64,000 nt of DNA. Origin: Cribrihabitans marinus. GTDB lineage: Bacteria; Pseudomonadota; Alphaproteobacteria; Rhodobacterales; Rhodobacteraceae. Position numbers and translations under genes: made by a program. The stretch is from contig NZ_FNYD01000005.1 of assembly GCF_900109035.1 (NCBI RefSeq), positions 1 to 64,000 of the forward strand, written 5' to 3'. Shown here one piece after another: positions 53,193 to 61,656 of this stretch; the stretch's first letter is position 1; each line of letters opens with the position of its first letter. The notes below the pieces were generated by a model. That model was not told the DNA's origin and made no database searches. It saw only the letters and a list, made by a program, of their open reading frames with translations.

Positions 53193-54137
53193 ATGACCAA
53201 GACCGTTGTCACGCCCCTGACCCAGGCACTGGCCGAGGGAAAGCTGTCGCGCGCCGAGCTGCGCGCGCTGATGGCCCGCTCGGACAGGCCGGCCTTACGC
53301 CGGCTGGCGCTCTGGCTGCTGGTGCTGGCGGGCACAACGACCCTGATCGCGCTCAGCTGGAACAGCTGGCTGATCTGGCCGGCGATGTTCCTGCATGGCA
53401 TCGTCCTGGTGCACCATTTCTCGCTGCAGCATGAATGCGTGCATTACACCGTGTTCCGCACCCGCTGGCTGAACGATCTGGTGGGCCAGATCTGCGGGCT
53501 GATCATCATCCTGCCGCACCGGTTCTTCCGCTACGAGCATTGCGACCACCACACCTATACCCAGCTGACCGGCGAGGATCCCGAGATGATCGGGATGCCG
53601 GCATCGCTGGCCGACTACCTGTGGTATCTGTCGGCCATCCCCTATTGGAGGACCAAGCTGACCGAACTTCTGCGCCATGCCGCCGGACGCCTCAGCCCCG
53701 CAGAGCAGCGGTTCATCCCGAAGGTGGAACATGATGCCGTGCGCCGCGATGCGCGGGTGATGCTGTCGATCTATGCCGCGCTCTTCCTGGGCATGGCCGC
53801 GACCGGGTGGTGGGGCCTGCTGTGGTTCTGGCTGGTCCCGCTGGCGCTGGGCGAGCCGGTGATGCGCGCCATCCGCATGACCGAGCATGTGGGCCGCCCC
53901 ACCGTCGCGCAGATGCACGAGAACACCCGCACCAGCCTGGTGTCCTGGCCCTGGCGGTTCCTGTGCTGGAACATGAACTACCATGCCGAGCACCATTATG
54001 TCGCCTCGGTGCCCTTCCACGCCCTGCCCCGGCTGCACGAACGGCTCAAGGATCACATCCACGTGGAACCCGGCGGATACCTGGGCGCGCATCGCGACAT
54101 CCTGCGGCAGCTTTTCGACCGCAGGGACACCGCATGA
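53193..54137 (+). CDS. Membrane diiron fatty acid desaturase/hydroxylase family protein
   Basis: 314 aa with three histidine boxes for the diiron centre: H80-x3-H84 (QHECVH), H116-x2-HH (EHCDHH) and a final HAEHH. Hydrophobic stretches lie around residues 37-75, 97-108 and 205-235. The family desaturates or hydroxylates lipids, carotenoids or alkyl chains and needs an electron donor. The next gene, overlapping by 4 bases, encodes a Rieske ferredoxin that can fill this role. Start at 53193; the longer frame upstream is not protein-like. Confidence 0.87.
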   Translation: MTKTVVTPLTQALAEGKLSRAELRALMARSDRPALRRLALWLLVLAGTTTLIALSWNSWLIWPAMFLHGIVLVHHFSLQHECVHYTVFRTRWLNDLVGQICGLIIILPHRFFRYEHCDHHTYTQLTGEDPEMIGMPASLADYLWYLSAIPYWRTKLTELLRHAAGRLSPAEQRFIPKVEHDAVRRDARVMLSIYAALFLGMAATGWWGLLWFWLVPLALGEPVMRAIRMTEHVGRPTVAQMHENTRTSLVSWPWRFLCWNMNYHAEHHYVASVPFHALPRLHERLKDHIHVEPGGYLGAHRDILRQLFDRRDTA

Positions 54138-54454
54138 GCGCAACGGCGCGTCCCTGGCGGGATCTGGTCGCAGTGGCCGAGCTTGAGCGCGGCTGGGTCA
54201 CGCGGGTCGATCTGGGCGCACGGTCGCTGGCGGTCTACGACACGCCCACGGGGATCCATGTCTCGCTGGCGCTGTGCAACCACGGCGGCGCGGACCTGTG
54301 CGACGGGTTTTTCGATGGCCATGTCATCGAATGCCCCCTGCATCAGGGCGCCTTCGACGTGCGCGACGGCCGGCCCGTCAGCGCCCCGGCCACGCGGCCG
54401 ATGAAGCTGTTCGAAACCCGCGTCCGCGACGGCATGGTGCAGATCCGCGCGTGA
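54134..54454 (+). CDS. Rieske [2Fe-2S] ferredoxin
   Basis: 106-aa single Rieske domain: C48-x-H50 (LCNHGG) and C67-x2-H70 (ECPLHQG), with the typical PATRPMKLFETRV end. Such small proteins shuttle electrons to oxygenases. ATGA coupling to the desaturase strongly suggests it is its dedicated donor. No signal peptide, so cytoplasmic. Convergent with the amino acid permease, 7 bases away. Confidence 0.9.
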   Translation: MSATARPWRDLVAVAELERGWVTRVDLGARSLAVYDTPTGIHVSLALCNHGGADLCDGFFDGHVIECPLHQGAFDVRDGRPVSAPATRPMKLFETRVRDGMVQIRA

Positions 54455-54461
54455 CGAGAGG

Positions 54462-55328
54462 TCAGCGCCGCTTGCGCTCCAGCCGCGCGAACAGCCGCGA
54501 CAGGCTGAAACAGACCACGAAATAGAAGGCTGCCGTGGTGATCCAGGCCTCGAAGATCATCCGGCTGGAGGCGACCAGCTCCACCGTCTTGTAGGTCAGT
54601 TCCTGCACCGAGATCAGCGAGATGATCGAGCTGTCCTTGATCAGCGAGATGAACTGGTTGGCCAGCGGCGGCACCACCTTTTTCATCGCCTGCGGCAGCA
54701 CGATATAGCGCATCTCCTGCCACCGGCTCATGCCGATCGACCGCGCCGCCTCGCGCTGGCCGCGCGGGATCGACTGGATGCCGGCGCGCACGATTTCGCC
54801 CACGAAGGCGCTTTCGAACAGCGCCAGCACGATCACCCCCGAGACGAGCGAGGGAAAGCGGCGCATCTCGCCGAATAAGAATTCCCAGACGCCGTTGTTC
54901 TCGGCCCGCGCGATGCCCCGCGCCCAGCGGTCGAGGTTCAGCGCGTCGATCAACTGCTGCGACAGGAAGAAGAAGAAGATGAACACCACCACCACGGGCG
55001 GCACGTTGCGCAGGCATTCCAGGTAGGTGCGCGCCAGCATCCGCACCGTCAGGTTGGTCGAGCACCGGGCGATGCCCAGTACAGTGCCGAAGATCAGCGC
55101 CAGGATGCTGGCATAGATGCTGATCCGGATGGTGGCGGCCAGACCCTGCAGCAGGATGTTGGCGAAATACTCCTCGCGCCCCGAATGCCAGCCGACGATG
55201 TAGCTGGGGATCAGCTCCCACCGCCACTTGTAGTTCAGCGTGCCCTCGATCGTGTACCAGACATAGCCGAAGAACCCGGCCAGAACCGCCAGGATCAGAT
55301 AGTCGGGCCAGCGCAGTTTCTTGAGCAC
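54462..55328 (-). CDS. Polar amino acid ABC transporter permease (second)
   Basis: 288 aa beginning with GTG after AGGAGGTGAC. HisM/GlnP-type permease with five to six helices and the EAA loop SIGMSRWQEMRYIVLPQAMK. It is separated from the other permease gene by the binding-protein gene, an unusual order (ATPase, permease, receptor, permease). It forms the heterodimeric channel with the 56260 product. Confidence 0.9.
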   Translation of the reverse strand: MLKKLRWPDYLILAVLAGFFGYVWYTIEGTLNYKWRWELIPSYIVGWHSGREEYFANILLQGLAATIRISIYASILALIFGTVLGIARCSTNLTVRMLARTYLECLRNVPPVVVVFIFFFFLSQQLIDALNLDRWARGIARAENNGVWEFLFGEMRRFPSLVSGVIVLALFESAFVGEIVRAGIQSIPRGQREAARSIGMSRWQEMRYIVLPQAMKKVVPPLANQFISLIKDSSIISLISVQELTYKTVELVASSRMIFEAWITTAAFYFVVCFSLSRLFARLERKRR

Positions 55329-55349
55329 GTCACCTCCTGCCGGGTTCGG

Positions 55350-55371
55350 CCGGGACCCGCGCGGGCCCCGG
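55350..55371 (-). promoter_or_regulatory. Hairpin between receptor and permease genes
   Basis: CCGGGACCCGC pairs with GCGGGCCCCGG (one mismatch, or G-U in RNA), forming a compact GC stem 17 bases after the receptor stop. It resembles the stems found after other binding-protein genes in this window. Confidence 0.5.
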
Positions 55372-55388
55372 TCCTGGTATCGTCGGAG

Positions 55389-56222
55389 TTACTGGGCGAC
55401 CTGGTCGGCCCACTCCTCGGTCTTGAACCAGTAGTCATGGCGCTCCTGCAGCCAGCCGTTGCGCCATTGCTGCGCGATCCAGTTGTTGAAGAAGTTGAGG
55501 GCATCCGCGTCGCCCTTGCGCAGCGCGAAGGCCTCGCCGGCGGGGTTTATGAGATCGCTGGGGAAAACGTAGACCACATCCGGGTTACGCGCCGCATCGC
55601 GGTTCGGGCTGGGCTGCGAGGCCATCGTGGCATGCGCGTTCCCGTTCAGCACCTCCTGCGTGGCGGCGCCGTCCTCGTCGAAGAGCAGCAATTGCGCCTC
55701 GGGGAAGGTTTCGGCGATCACCGTGGCCGGGGTCGCCCCGCGCCGCGCCGAAAAGGTGACATCGGGCGAGTTGAAATCCTCGAAGCTGAAACCCTCGGTC
55801 ATCGCCGTGTTGGCCAGGATCGCGTGGCCGGAATAGGCGTAGACATCCGAGAAGTTGACCGTCAGGTTACGCTGCGGCGTCACCGACATGCCCGAGATGA
55901 TGACGTCGAAATTGCCCGAGACCAGCGCCGGGATGATGCCGTCCCAGGCGGTGGGCACGAACTCGACCTCGACGCCCATGTCCTCGGCCAGCTTGCGGCC
56001 CACGTCCAGCTCGAAGCCGATCAGGTCGCCGTTCTTGTCGCGCATCGACCACGGCACGAAGAGCGACAGGCCGATGCGGATCACGCCCTCTTCCTTGATG
56101 GTCTCGATCACGCTTTCGCGGCTGAGCGATTGCGTCGCGGTCTGCGCTGACGCCGGCAGCGCCAGCGACGCGGCGGCCGTGGCGGCCAGCGCCGCGCCCA
56201 GCATTCTGCGGGTGAATTTCAT
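55389..56222 (-). CDS. Polar amino acid ABC substrate-binding protein (family 3)
   Basis: 277 aa, signal peptide to about residue 26 (PASA-QT). Family-3 receptor with GVIRIGLSLFVPWSMRDKNG and GFELDVGRKLAED; the ligand-binding region is AWDGIIPALVSGNFDVIISG. This class binds glutamine, histidine, ectoine or similar. The ligand is unknown; the cluster at 60655-64000 makes ectoine one possibility, but unrelated genes lie between. Confidence 0.9.
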   Translation of the reverse strand: MKFTRRMLGAALAATAAASLALPASAQTATQSLSRESVIETIKEEGVIRIGLSLFVPWSMRDKNGDLIGFELDVGRKLAEDMGVEVEFVPTAWDGIIPALVSGNFDVIISGMSVTPQRNLTVNFSDVYAYSGHAILANTAMTEGFSFEDFNSPDVTFSARRGATPATVIAETFPEAQLLLFDEDGAATQEVLNGNAHATMASQPSPNRDAARNPDVVYVFPSDLINPAGEAFALRKGDADALNFFNNWIAQQWRNGWLQERHDYWFKTEEWADQVAQ

Positions 56223-56259
56223 GACTTACCTCCTGACTGGATGAACGGATTGGGTTTTT

Positions 56260-57102
56260 TCATTGATCGACGGCATATCTCCGCTCCAGATATGACACGC
56301 CGATGGACAGAAGCAGGGTCAGCGCCATGTAGACGGCGGCGATGGTGAACCAGATCTCGAAGCTCATGTAGGTGTCCGAGATGATATTGCGGCCCACCGT
56401 GGTCAGTTCGGCCACGGCGATCACGCTGACGATGGCCGAGGACTTGATCAGGTGCACCATCTCGCCGGTCATCGGCGGCAGCATGAAGCGCACCGATTGC
56501 GGCAGGATGATGTAGCGATAGGTCTGATACGGCGTCATGCCGATGGATTTCGCGGCCTCCCACTGGCCGGTGGCCACCGCGTTGATCCCGGCGCGCAGGA
56601 TCTCCGAGATCAGCGCGGAATGGAACACCGCGAGGGTCAGGACGCTGGCGGTGTAGCGGTCCATCCCGAAGATCGGCCCCAGCACGTAGTAGAACAGGTA
56701 GAGCAGCACCAGCAGCGGGATGTTGCGGATCAGTTCCAGGAAGCCCACCGCCACCGCCGTGCCGACCACCAGCCCCGACAGGCGCAGCAACGCCACCAGA
56801 AGGCCCAGCAGCGTGGCCAGCGAAAAGGACAAAAGCGAGATCCGCACAGTCTCGACCAGTCCGAGCGCAATCTCGCCCCACTGGAACCCGTCCGCGGTGC
56901 GGGAATAGATGAATTGCGGCACCCGGTACCATTGCCAGTTGTAGCCCATGTTCTGCGCGCCGACGTAAGAGCCGTAGACGATCAGCGCCATCACCACGGC
57001 ATAGAGCCCCACCGCCACAGGCACCGAGTTCAGCACCCGCTGGAACGCCGGCGGCCGCGGCAGCGGCTGGCCCTTCAGGTCCGGCTCGGCCCGCGCGGTC
57101 AT
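56260..57102 (-). CDS. Polar amino acid ABC transporter permease (first)
   Basis: 280 aa, HisM-type permease; EAA loop SIGMTPYQTYRYIILPQSVR. The ATG at 57102 lies one base after the ATPase stop. Longer readings are frame read-through of the ATPase gene. Confidence 0.9.
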   Translation of the reverse strand: MTARAEPDLKGQPLPRPPAFQRVLNSVPVAVGLYAVVMALIVYGSYVGAQNMGYNWQWYRVPQFIYSRTADGFQWGEIALGLVETVRISLLSFSLATLLGLLVALLRLSGLVVGTAVAVGFLELIRNIPLLVLLYLFYYVLGPIFGMDRYTASVLTLAVFHSALISEILRAGINAVATGQWEAAKSIGMTPYQTYRYIILPQSVRFMLPPMTGEMVHLIKSSAIVSVIAVAELTTVGRNIISDTYMSFEIWFTIAAVYMALTLLLSIGVSYLERRYAVDQ

Positions 57103-57103
57103 C

Positions 57104-57850
57104 TCAGTGATCCAGGATCTGGTCGAGGAACAGGCGGCACCGTTCGCTGGACGGGTTGGTGAAGAACGTGTCGGGCGGCGAGACCTCGACGATCCGCCCC
57201 GCCTCCATGAACACCATCGTGTCGGCCACCTTGCGGGCAAAGCCCATCTCGTGCGTCACCACCACCATGGTCATGCCAGTTCCGGCCAGTTCGACCATCA
57301 CGTCCAGAACCTCGTTGATCATTTCCGGATCCAGCGCCGAGGTCGGCTCGTCGAACAGCATCACCCGGGTTTCCATGCAGAGCGACCGGGCGATGGCCAC
57401 CCGCTGCTGCTGTCCGCCGGACAGCTGCGCGGGATACTTGTTGGCCTGTTCGGGGATATGCACCCGGTCGAGATAGGTGCGCGCGGTCTCCTCGGCCTGC
57501 GCGCGGGTCAGGCCCCGCACCTTCATCGGGCCGATGGTCAGGTTCTCCAGCACCGTCAGATGCGGGAACAGGTTGAACTGCTGGAACACCATGCCGACTT
57601 CCTGGCGCAGGGTGCGGATCTCGGCCGCGCCTTCGAAGACCTCGATCCCGTCCACGGTCAAGCGCCCGGAATTGTGCCACTCCAGCCCGTTGAAACAGCG
57701 GATCAATGTCGATTTGCCCGAGCCGGACGGGCCACAGATCACCATCTTCTCGCCGCGGCCGACGGTGATCGAGACATCCTTGAGCGCATGGAACGGCCCG
57801 TAGAACTTGTCGAGGTTCTGGGCCTCGATCATCACGTCGGGTCGGGTCAT
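57104..57850 (-). CDS. Polar amino acid ABC transporter ATPase
   Basis: 248 aa, GlnQ/HisP type. Walker A GPSGSGKST (about 41-49), Q-loop MVFQQFNLFPHLTVLEN, signature LSGGQQQRVAIARSL, Walker B VMLFDEPTSALDPEM. First gene of the ATPase-permease-receptor-permease operon. The 224-base gap to the divergent AhpD-like gene holds no gene I can see. Confidence 0.93.
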   Translation of the reverse strand: MTRPDVMIEAQNLDKFYGPFHALKDVSITVGRGEKMVICGPSGSGKSTLIRCFNGLEWHNSGRLTVDGIEVFEGAAEIRTLRQEVGMVFQQFNLFPHLTVLENLTIGPMKVRGLTRAQAEETARTYLDRVHIPEQANKYPAQLSGGQQQRVAIARSLCMETRVMLFDEPTSALDPEMINEVLDVMVELAGTGMTMVVVTHEMGFARKVADTMVFMEAGRIVEVSPPDTFFTNPSSERCRLFLDQILDH

Positions 57851-58074
57851 TCGGGGTTCGATCCCTGTCCGGACATGGTGTCTTCCTCTCGGTTCCCCGC
57901 CGCTGTCCCGGTGCGCCGCGCCCTTGGCTCCGCGGCCGCCACGACAACACAAAGATTGCGCATGGCTCACAATAATTGCACTTTAGTCAACATCCCGGCC
58001 GCGAGTCCATGATAGATCATAGCGCATGGCCGCAGATTCCAAGAATTAATCGCAAGCCACCGGCGGAGCACAGA

Positions 58075-58653
58075 ATGTCAGCATGGATCGAGATGATATC
58101 CGACGAGGACGCGGACGAACCCCTTGCCCGGGCGCTGGATTTCGCGCGCACACCGCATGGAACCGTGGACAACGTGATGCGGGTTCACTCGCTGCGGCCC
58201 AGCACGATGACCGGGCATGTGGTGCTCTACCGGGCCTGCCTGCATGACGAGGGCAACACCGTGCCCACCTGGTTCCAGGAGGTGATCGCCTCCTACGTCT
58301 CGACCCTGAACGACTGCGCCTATTCCTATGCCAACCACTGGGCCAACGCCCGGCACCTGATCGGCAACGACGCGCGGGCCGACACGGTCGAGGCCGCGCT
58401 GCGCGCCCGCCAGCCGGAGCGCGCCTTCGACGGGCGCGAGTTGTCGGCGCTGCGCTATGCCGAAAAGCTGACGCTGGATCCCGGCACCATGGCGCAGGCC
58501 GATGTCGCCGGTCTGCGTGACGCGGGCTGGCGCGACGGCGAGATCCTGGAGATCAACCAGATCACCGGATATTTCAACTACGCCAACAGGTTGCTGAACG
58601 GTCTTGGTGTGACCACCGATGGCGACATCGTCGGCTACTACGCCGGTGACTGA
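58075..58653 (+). CDS. AhpD/carboxymuconolactone decarboxylase-like protein with CxxS
   Basis: 192-aa helical protein of the peroxidase-related AhpD superfamily. The active-site helix reads NDCAYSYANHW: C81 and H88 are kept but the second Cys of CxxC is Ser84. True AhpD needs both Cys for disulphide reductase activity, so this one is a one-Cys variant or a different enzyme. The start at 58075 follows GGCGGAG; an ATG 22 codons upstream lacks a site. Followed by an XRE regulator. Confidence 0.8.
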   Translation: MSAWIEMISDEDADEPLARALDFARTPHGTVDNVMRVHSLRPSTMTGHVVLYRACLHDEGNTVPTWFQEVIASYVSTLNDCAYSYANHWANARHLIGNDARADTVEAALRARQPERAFDGRELSALRYAEKLTLDPGTMAQADVAGLRDAGWRDGEILEINQITGYFNYANRLLNGLGVTTDGDIVGYYAGD

Positions 58654-58660
58654 CCCCGGG

Positions 58661-59248
58661 ATGCAAGGCGACCCCCCCGGCAGGCGCATCGACCAGGCCA
58701 TCGGCAGCGCGCTCAGGCGGCTGCGCAGCGAGGGCGCGCTGTCGGCCCGCCGCCTGGCGGAGCGGTCCGGCATCTCGGCGGCGATGATCAGCCGGATCGA
58801 GAACGGGCTGGTCTCTCCCAGCATCGGCACGCTGGCGGCGCTGGCCGAGGCGCTGGAGGTTCCCATCGTCTCGCTGTTCCGCGAGGCGCGGACCGAGCAC
58901 ACCGATTTCACCCTGGTCCGCAACGGCGAAGGGCTGCGCGCGACGCGAATGACGGACGGACACCGGCACGAATACGTGAATCTGGCCATCCATGCGCGGC
59001 GCGACCTGAGGTTCCAGGCCCGCCAGGTGACTCTCCTGCGCGACGGCGGGCCGCCGCCCACCTATGTCGGGCATGGCGTGGTGTTCATCCAGGTGATCGA
59101 GGGCGAGGCGGTCTATCGTTATGGCCAGCAGCAATTCACCCTCGGTGCGGGCGACAGCCTGAGCGTGGATGCCGAGCTGAACCACGGGTTCGTCGAAGTG
59201 CTGACGGAACGCTTCGTCTTTCTCACCGTGCAGGCCGAGCGGCCATGA
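58661..59248 (+). CDS. XRE-family regulator with cupin domain
   Basis: 195 aa (start uncertain: GTG 58646 or ATG 58619 would overlap the preceding gene). HTH at about residues 10-65 (SARRLAERSGISAAMISRIE, NGLVSPSIGTLAAL), then a single cupin with EGEAVYRYGQQQFTLGAGDS. This two-domain type often governs amino acid or polyamine degradation genes. It may regulate the MATE and deacylase genes downstream. Confidence 0.87.
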   Translation: MQGDPPGRRIDQAIGSALRRLRSEGALSARRLAERSGISAAMISRIENGLVSPSIGTLAALAEALEVPIVSLFREARTEHTDFTLVRNGEGLRATRMTDGHRHEYVNLAIHARRDLRFQARQVTLLRDGGPPPTYVGHGVVFIQVIEGEAVYRYGQQQFTLGAGDSLSVDAELNHGFVEVLTERFVFLTVQAERP

Positions 59249-59258
59249 GCGTCGCGCA

Positions 59259-60692
59259 ATGACCCAACCGGTGGACAGCAACCTGACGCAGGGGCCGATT
59301 GCCGGCCACTTCCGCGCGCTGGCGATCCCCGCCGCGGTGGGGATGCTGTTCAACACGCTCTACAACGTGGTCGACATGTTCTTTGCGGGCCTGCTGTCGA
59401 CCAGCGCGCAGGCCGGTCTGGCGCTGGGGTTCCAGGCCTTCTACATCGCCATATCGGCGGGCGTGGGCCTGGGCGCGGCGATGGGGGCCATCGTCGGCAA
59501 CGCCCTCGGCGGAGGGGACCGGCGCGCAGCCCGCCGGCTGGCGGCGCAGGGCCTGACCTGCGGCGTGATTGCCGCGCTGGTGCTGATGGCGGCCGGTGCG
59601 TGGTATGCGCCGCGCATCGTCGAGCTGGTCTCCGAACCCGGCCCCTATCGCGACGCCGGCATCCGCTATTACCTGATCCTGTCCCTGGCCCTGCCCGGTT
59701 TCCTGCTGGCCTTTGCCTGCAACGGCATCCTGCAGGCGCATGGCGACGGACGCTCGATGCAGCGCGCGCTGGTGGTGGCCTTCTTCGCCAATATCGTGCT
59801 CAACCCGCTGATGATCTACGGCATTCCCGGGCTTTGGAACGGGTTGGGCTTCGACGGGCTGGCGGCCTCGACGGTGATGAGCCAGGGCGGCGTGATGGTC
59901 TACATGATCGCCCAGGTGCTGCGGCTGCGCACCATGGCCCGGCTCAGGGCGCGCAACTTCCGCCCGCGCGCCGCGACGGTGGGAGAGATCACGCTTCAGG
60001 CGCTGCCGGTGACCGTCTCGCTGCTGGTGATGTTCCTGTCGGGCTTTGTCGTGCAATACGCGCTCAAGGGGTTCGGCGAGCACGCCATCGCAGGCTTCGG
60101 CATCGCCATCCGGCTGGAACAGATCCTGCTGCTTCCGGTGCTGGGCGTGACCCAGGCGCTGCTGCCCATCGCCGCGCAGAATTTCGGCGCCCGCGACTTC
60201 GACCGGGTGCGCGATGCGCTGTTCTTCTGCTGGAAGGTCGGCGCGATCATGACCGCGCTGGCCTTTCCGCTGCTGTGGCTGCTGGGCCGGCCGGTGCTGG
60301 GCCTGTTCACCGACGATCCGGACGTCCTGCGGGTCGGCCTCGCCTATCTCAGGGTCGAGAGCTTCATCCTGCCCGCCTACATGATGCTGTTTGCCATCAA
60401 CTCGTTTCTGCAGGCGCTCAAGCGGCCGATCTGGACCGTGTGGATCAGCCTCTACCGGCAGGGTCTCGGCGTGGCGCTTTTCGTCTGGGTGTTCGTCGGG
60501 CTGCTGGGCTTTTCCGAGATCGGTGTCTGGCTGGGCATCGCCTGCGCGGTGCTCAGCGGGCTGGGGCTGGCGCTGCTGCTTGCCGGCCACGTGGCCCGGC
60601 GCGAGATCGGCGGCCTGTGGCGTGGCCCGCCCCCCTCTGCAAGGATAGTTCCCGATGACCCCAAGCCGCCTGTCGCTGACCATCGACCTTGA
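59259..60692 (+). CDS. MATE-family efflux protein
   Basis: 477 aa with 12 hydrophobic helices in two homologous halves (about 20-235 and 240-455), the MATE/NorM fold that exports organic cations or metabolites in exchange for Na+ or H+. Begins 10 bases after the XRE stop. The last 38 bases overlap the following deacylase gene, whose own ribosome site (AAGGAT) lies inside this one. Confidence 0.9.
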   Translation: MTQPVDSNLTQGPIAGHFRALAIPAAVGMLFNTLYNVVDMFFAGLLSTSAQAGLALGFQAFYIAISAGVGLGAAMGAIVGNALGGGDRRAARRLAAQGLTCGVIAALVLMAAGAWYAPRIVELVSEPGPYRDAGIRYYLILSLALPGFLLAFACNGILQAHGDGRSMQRALVVAFFANIVLNPLMIYGIPGLWNGLGFDGLAASTVMSQGGVMVYMIAQVLRLRTMARLRARNFRPRAATVGEITLQALPVTVSLLVMFLSGFVVQYALKGFGEHAIAGFGIAIRLEQILLLPVLGVTQALLPIAAQNFGARDFDRVRDALFFCWKVGAIMTALAFPLLWLLGRPVLGLFTDDPDVLRVGLAYLRVESFILPAYMMLFAINSFLQALKRPIWTVWISLYRQGLGVALFVWVFVGLLGFSEIGVWLGIACAVLSGLGLALLLAGHVARREIGGLWRGPPPSARIVPDDPKPPVADHRP

Positions 60693-61653
60693 CCGTGCCG
60701 GGCATCAGATCGGCGATCTGATGCTGCGTTGGTCGGACAATTCCAACCCGCTGGGCTATCACCCGGTCCCGGTAATCTCGATCAGGGGCGGTGCGGGGCC
60801 TGTCCTGCTGGTCCTCGGCGGCACCCATGGCGACGAGTTCGAGGGCCCCGCGGCGATCCTGCGGCTGGCGGCGCGGCTGCCGCCCGAGGACTTGTCGGGC
60901 CAGCTGATCCTGATGCCGGCCTTCAACGGCCCGGCAGTGGCCGCATCGTCACGCATCAGCCCGCTGGACGGGCAGAACCTCAACCGCGCCTTTCCCGGTC
61001 ATGCCGATGGCGGACCGACGGCGATGCTGGCCCATTTCGTCGAGCAGGAGCTGATGCCGCGCTGCGATGCCGTGATCGACCTGCATTCGGGCGGCAAGGC
61101 CTCGTTCTTCGCCCCCTCGGCGCTGGTCACGCATACGGCAGATGCCGGTCATTTTGACCGCAACATGGGCCTGGCCCGGGCCTTCGGCCTGCCCCTGGTC
61201 TGGCGGCTGGGCGCGCATAACGACAACCGCTCGGTCAACGGCGCGGCCGAGCGGCAGGGTGTGGCGATGATTGCGGCCGAGCTGGGTGGCGGCGGCGGGG
61301 TCGGTCCCGGCATCACCGACCAGGCCGAGGCCGGGCTGCTGGGCTGCCTGCGGCATCTGGGGATGATGGCCGGCAGCCCCGAACCGGTCGCGCCCCGCAT
61401 GGTCGAGATCGCCGATCCGCAAGACACGCTCTTTGCGCCAGCAGACGGGCTGTTCGACCGGGCCTGCCGCGCCGGTCAGGACGTGCGCGCCGGTGACGTG
61501 GCCGGAACGCTGCGTTTCATCGGCGAGCCCGCGCGCCCGGCGCAGGCCCTGACCTTTCCCAACGATGGCTTCGTCCTGGCGCATACCTGCCGTGGCATGG
61601 TCCGGCGCGGCGAGATGCTGGCGCTGGTCGTGCGTGACGTGGCCGAGACGTAG
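60655..61653 (+). CDS. Succinylglutamate desuccinylase/aspartoacylase-family deacylase (EutE/DoeB-like)
   Basis: 332-aa zinc M14-like amidohydrolase. Metal ligands H58 and E61 in GGTHGDEFEG and His in DLHSGG; the C-terminal barrel ends with FVLAHTCRGMVRRGEMLALV. Relatives DoeB/EutE remove acetyl from N-acetyl-diaminobutyrate during ectoine breakdown. The neighbouring EutA- and EutD-like genes support this assignment, but the family has several substrates. Confidence 0.8.
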   Translation: MTPSRLSLTIDLDRAGHQIGDLMLRWSDNSNPLGYHPVPVISIRGGAGPVLLVLGGTHGDEFEGPAAILRLAARLPPEDLSGQLILMPAFNGPAVAASSRISPLDGQNLNRAFPGHADGGPTAMLAHFVEQELMPRCDAVIDLHSGGKASFFAPSALVTHTADAGHFDRNMGLARAFGLPLVWRLGAHNDNRSVNGAAERQGVAMIAAELGGGGGVGPGITDQAEAGLLGCLRHLGMMAGSPEPVAPRMVEIADPQDTLFAPADGLFDRACRAGQDVRAGDVAGTLRFIGEPARPAQALTFPNDGFVLAHTCRGMVRRGEMLALVVRDVAET

Positions 61654-61656
61654 CGG

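Noticed and set aside
54462-57850. Calling the amino acid importer EhuABCD (ectoine uptake) because eut-like genes lie downstream
   Set aside because: Three unrelated genes intervene, the strands differ, and the receptor shows no ectoine-specific residues I can recognise.
57951-58000. AT-rich stretch with CTCACAATAATTG resembling a CRP/Lac-like half site
   Set aside because: No symmetric partner and no supporting repeat elsewhere; could be ordinary promoter sequence.
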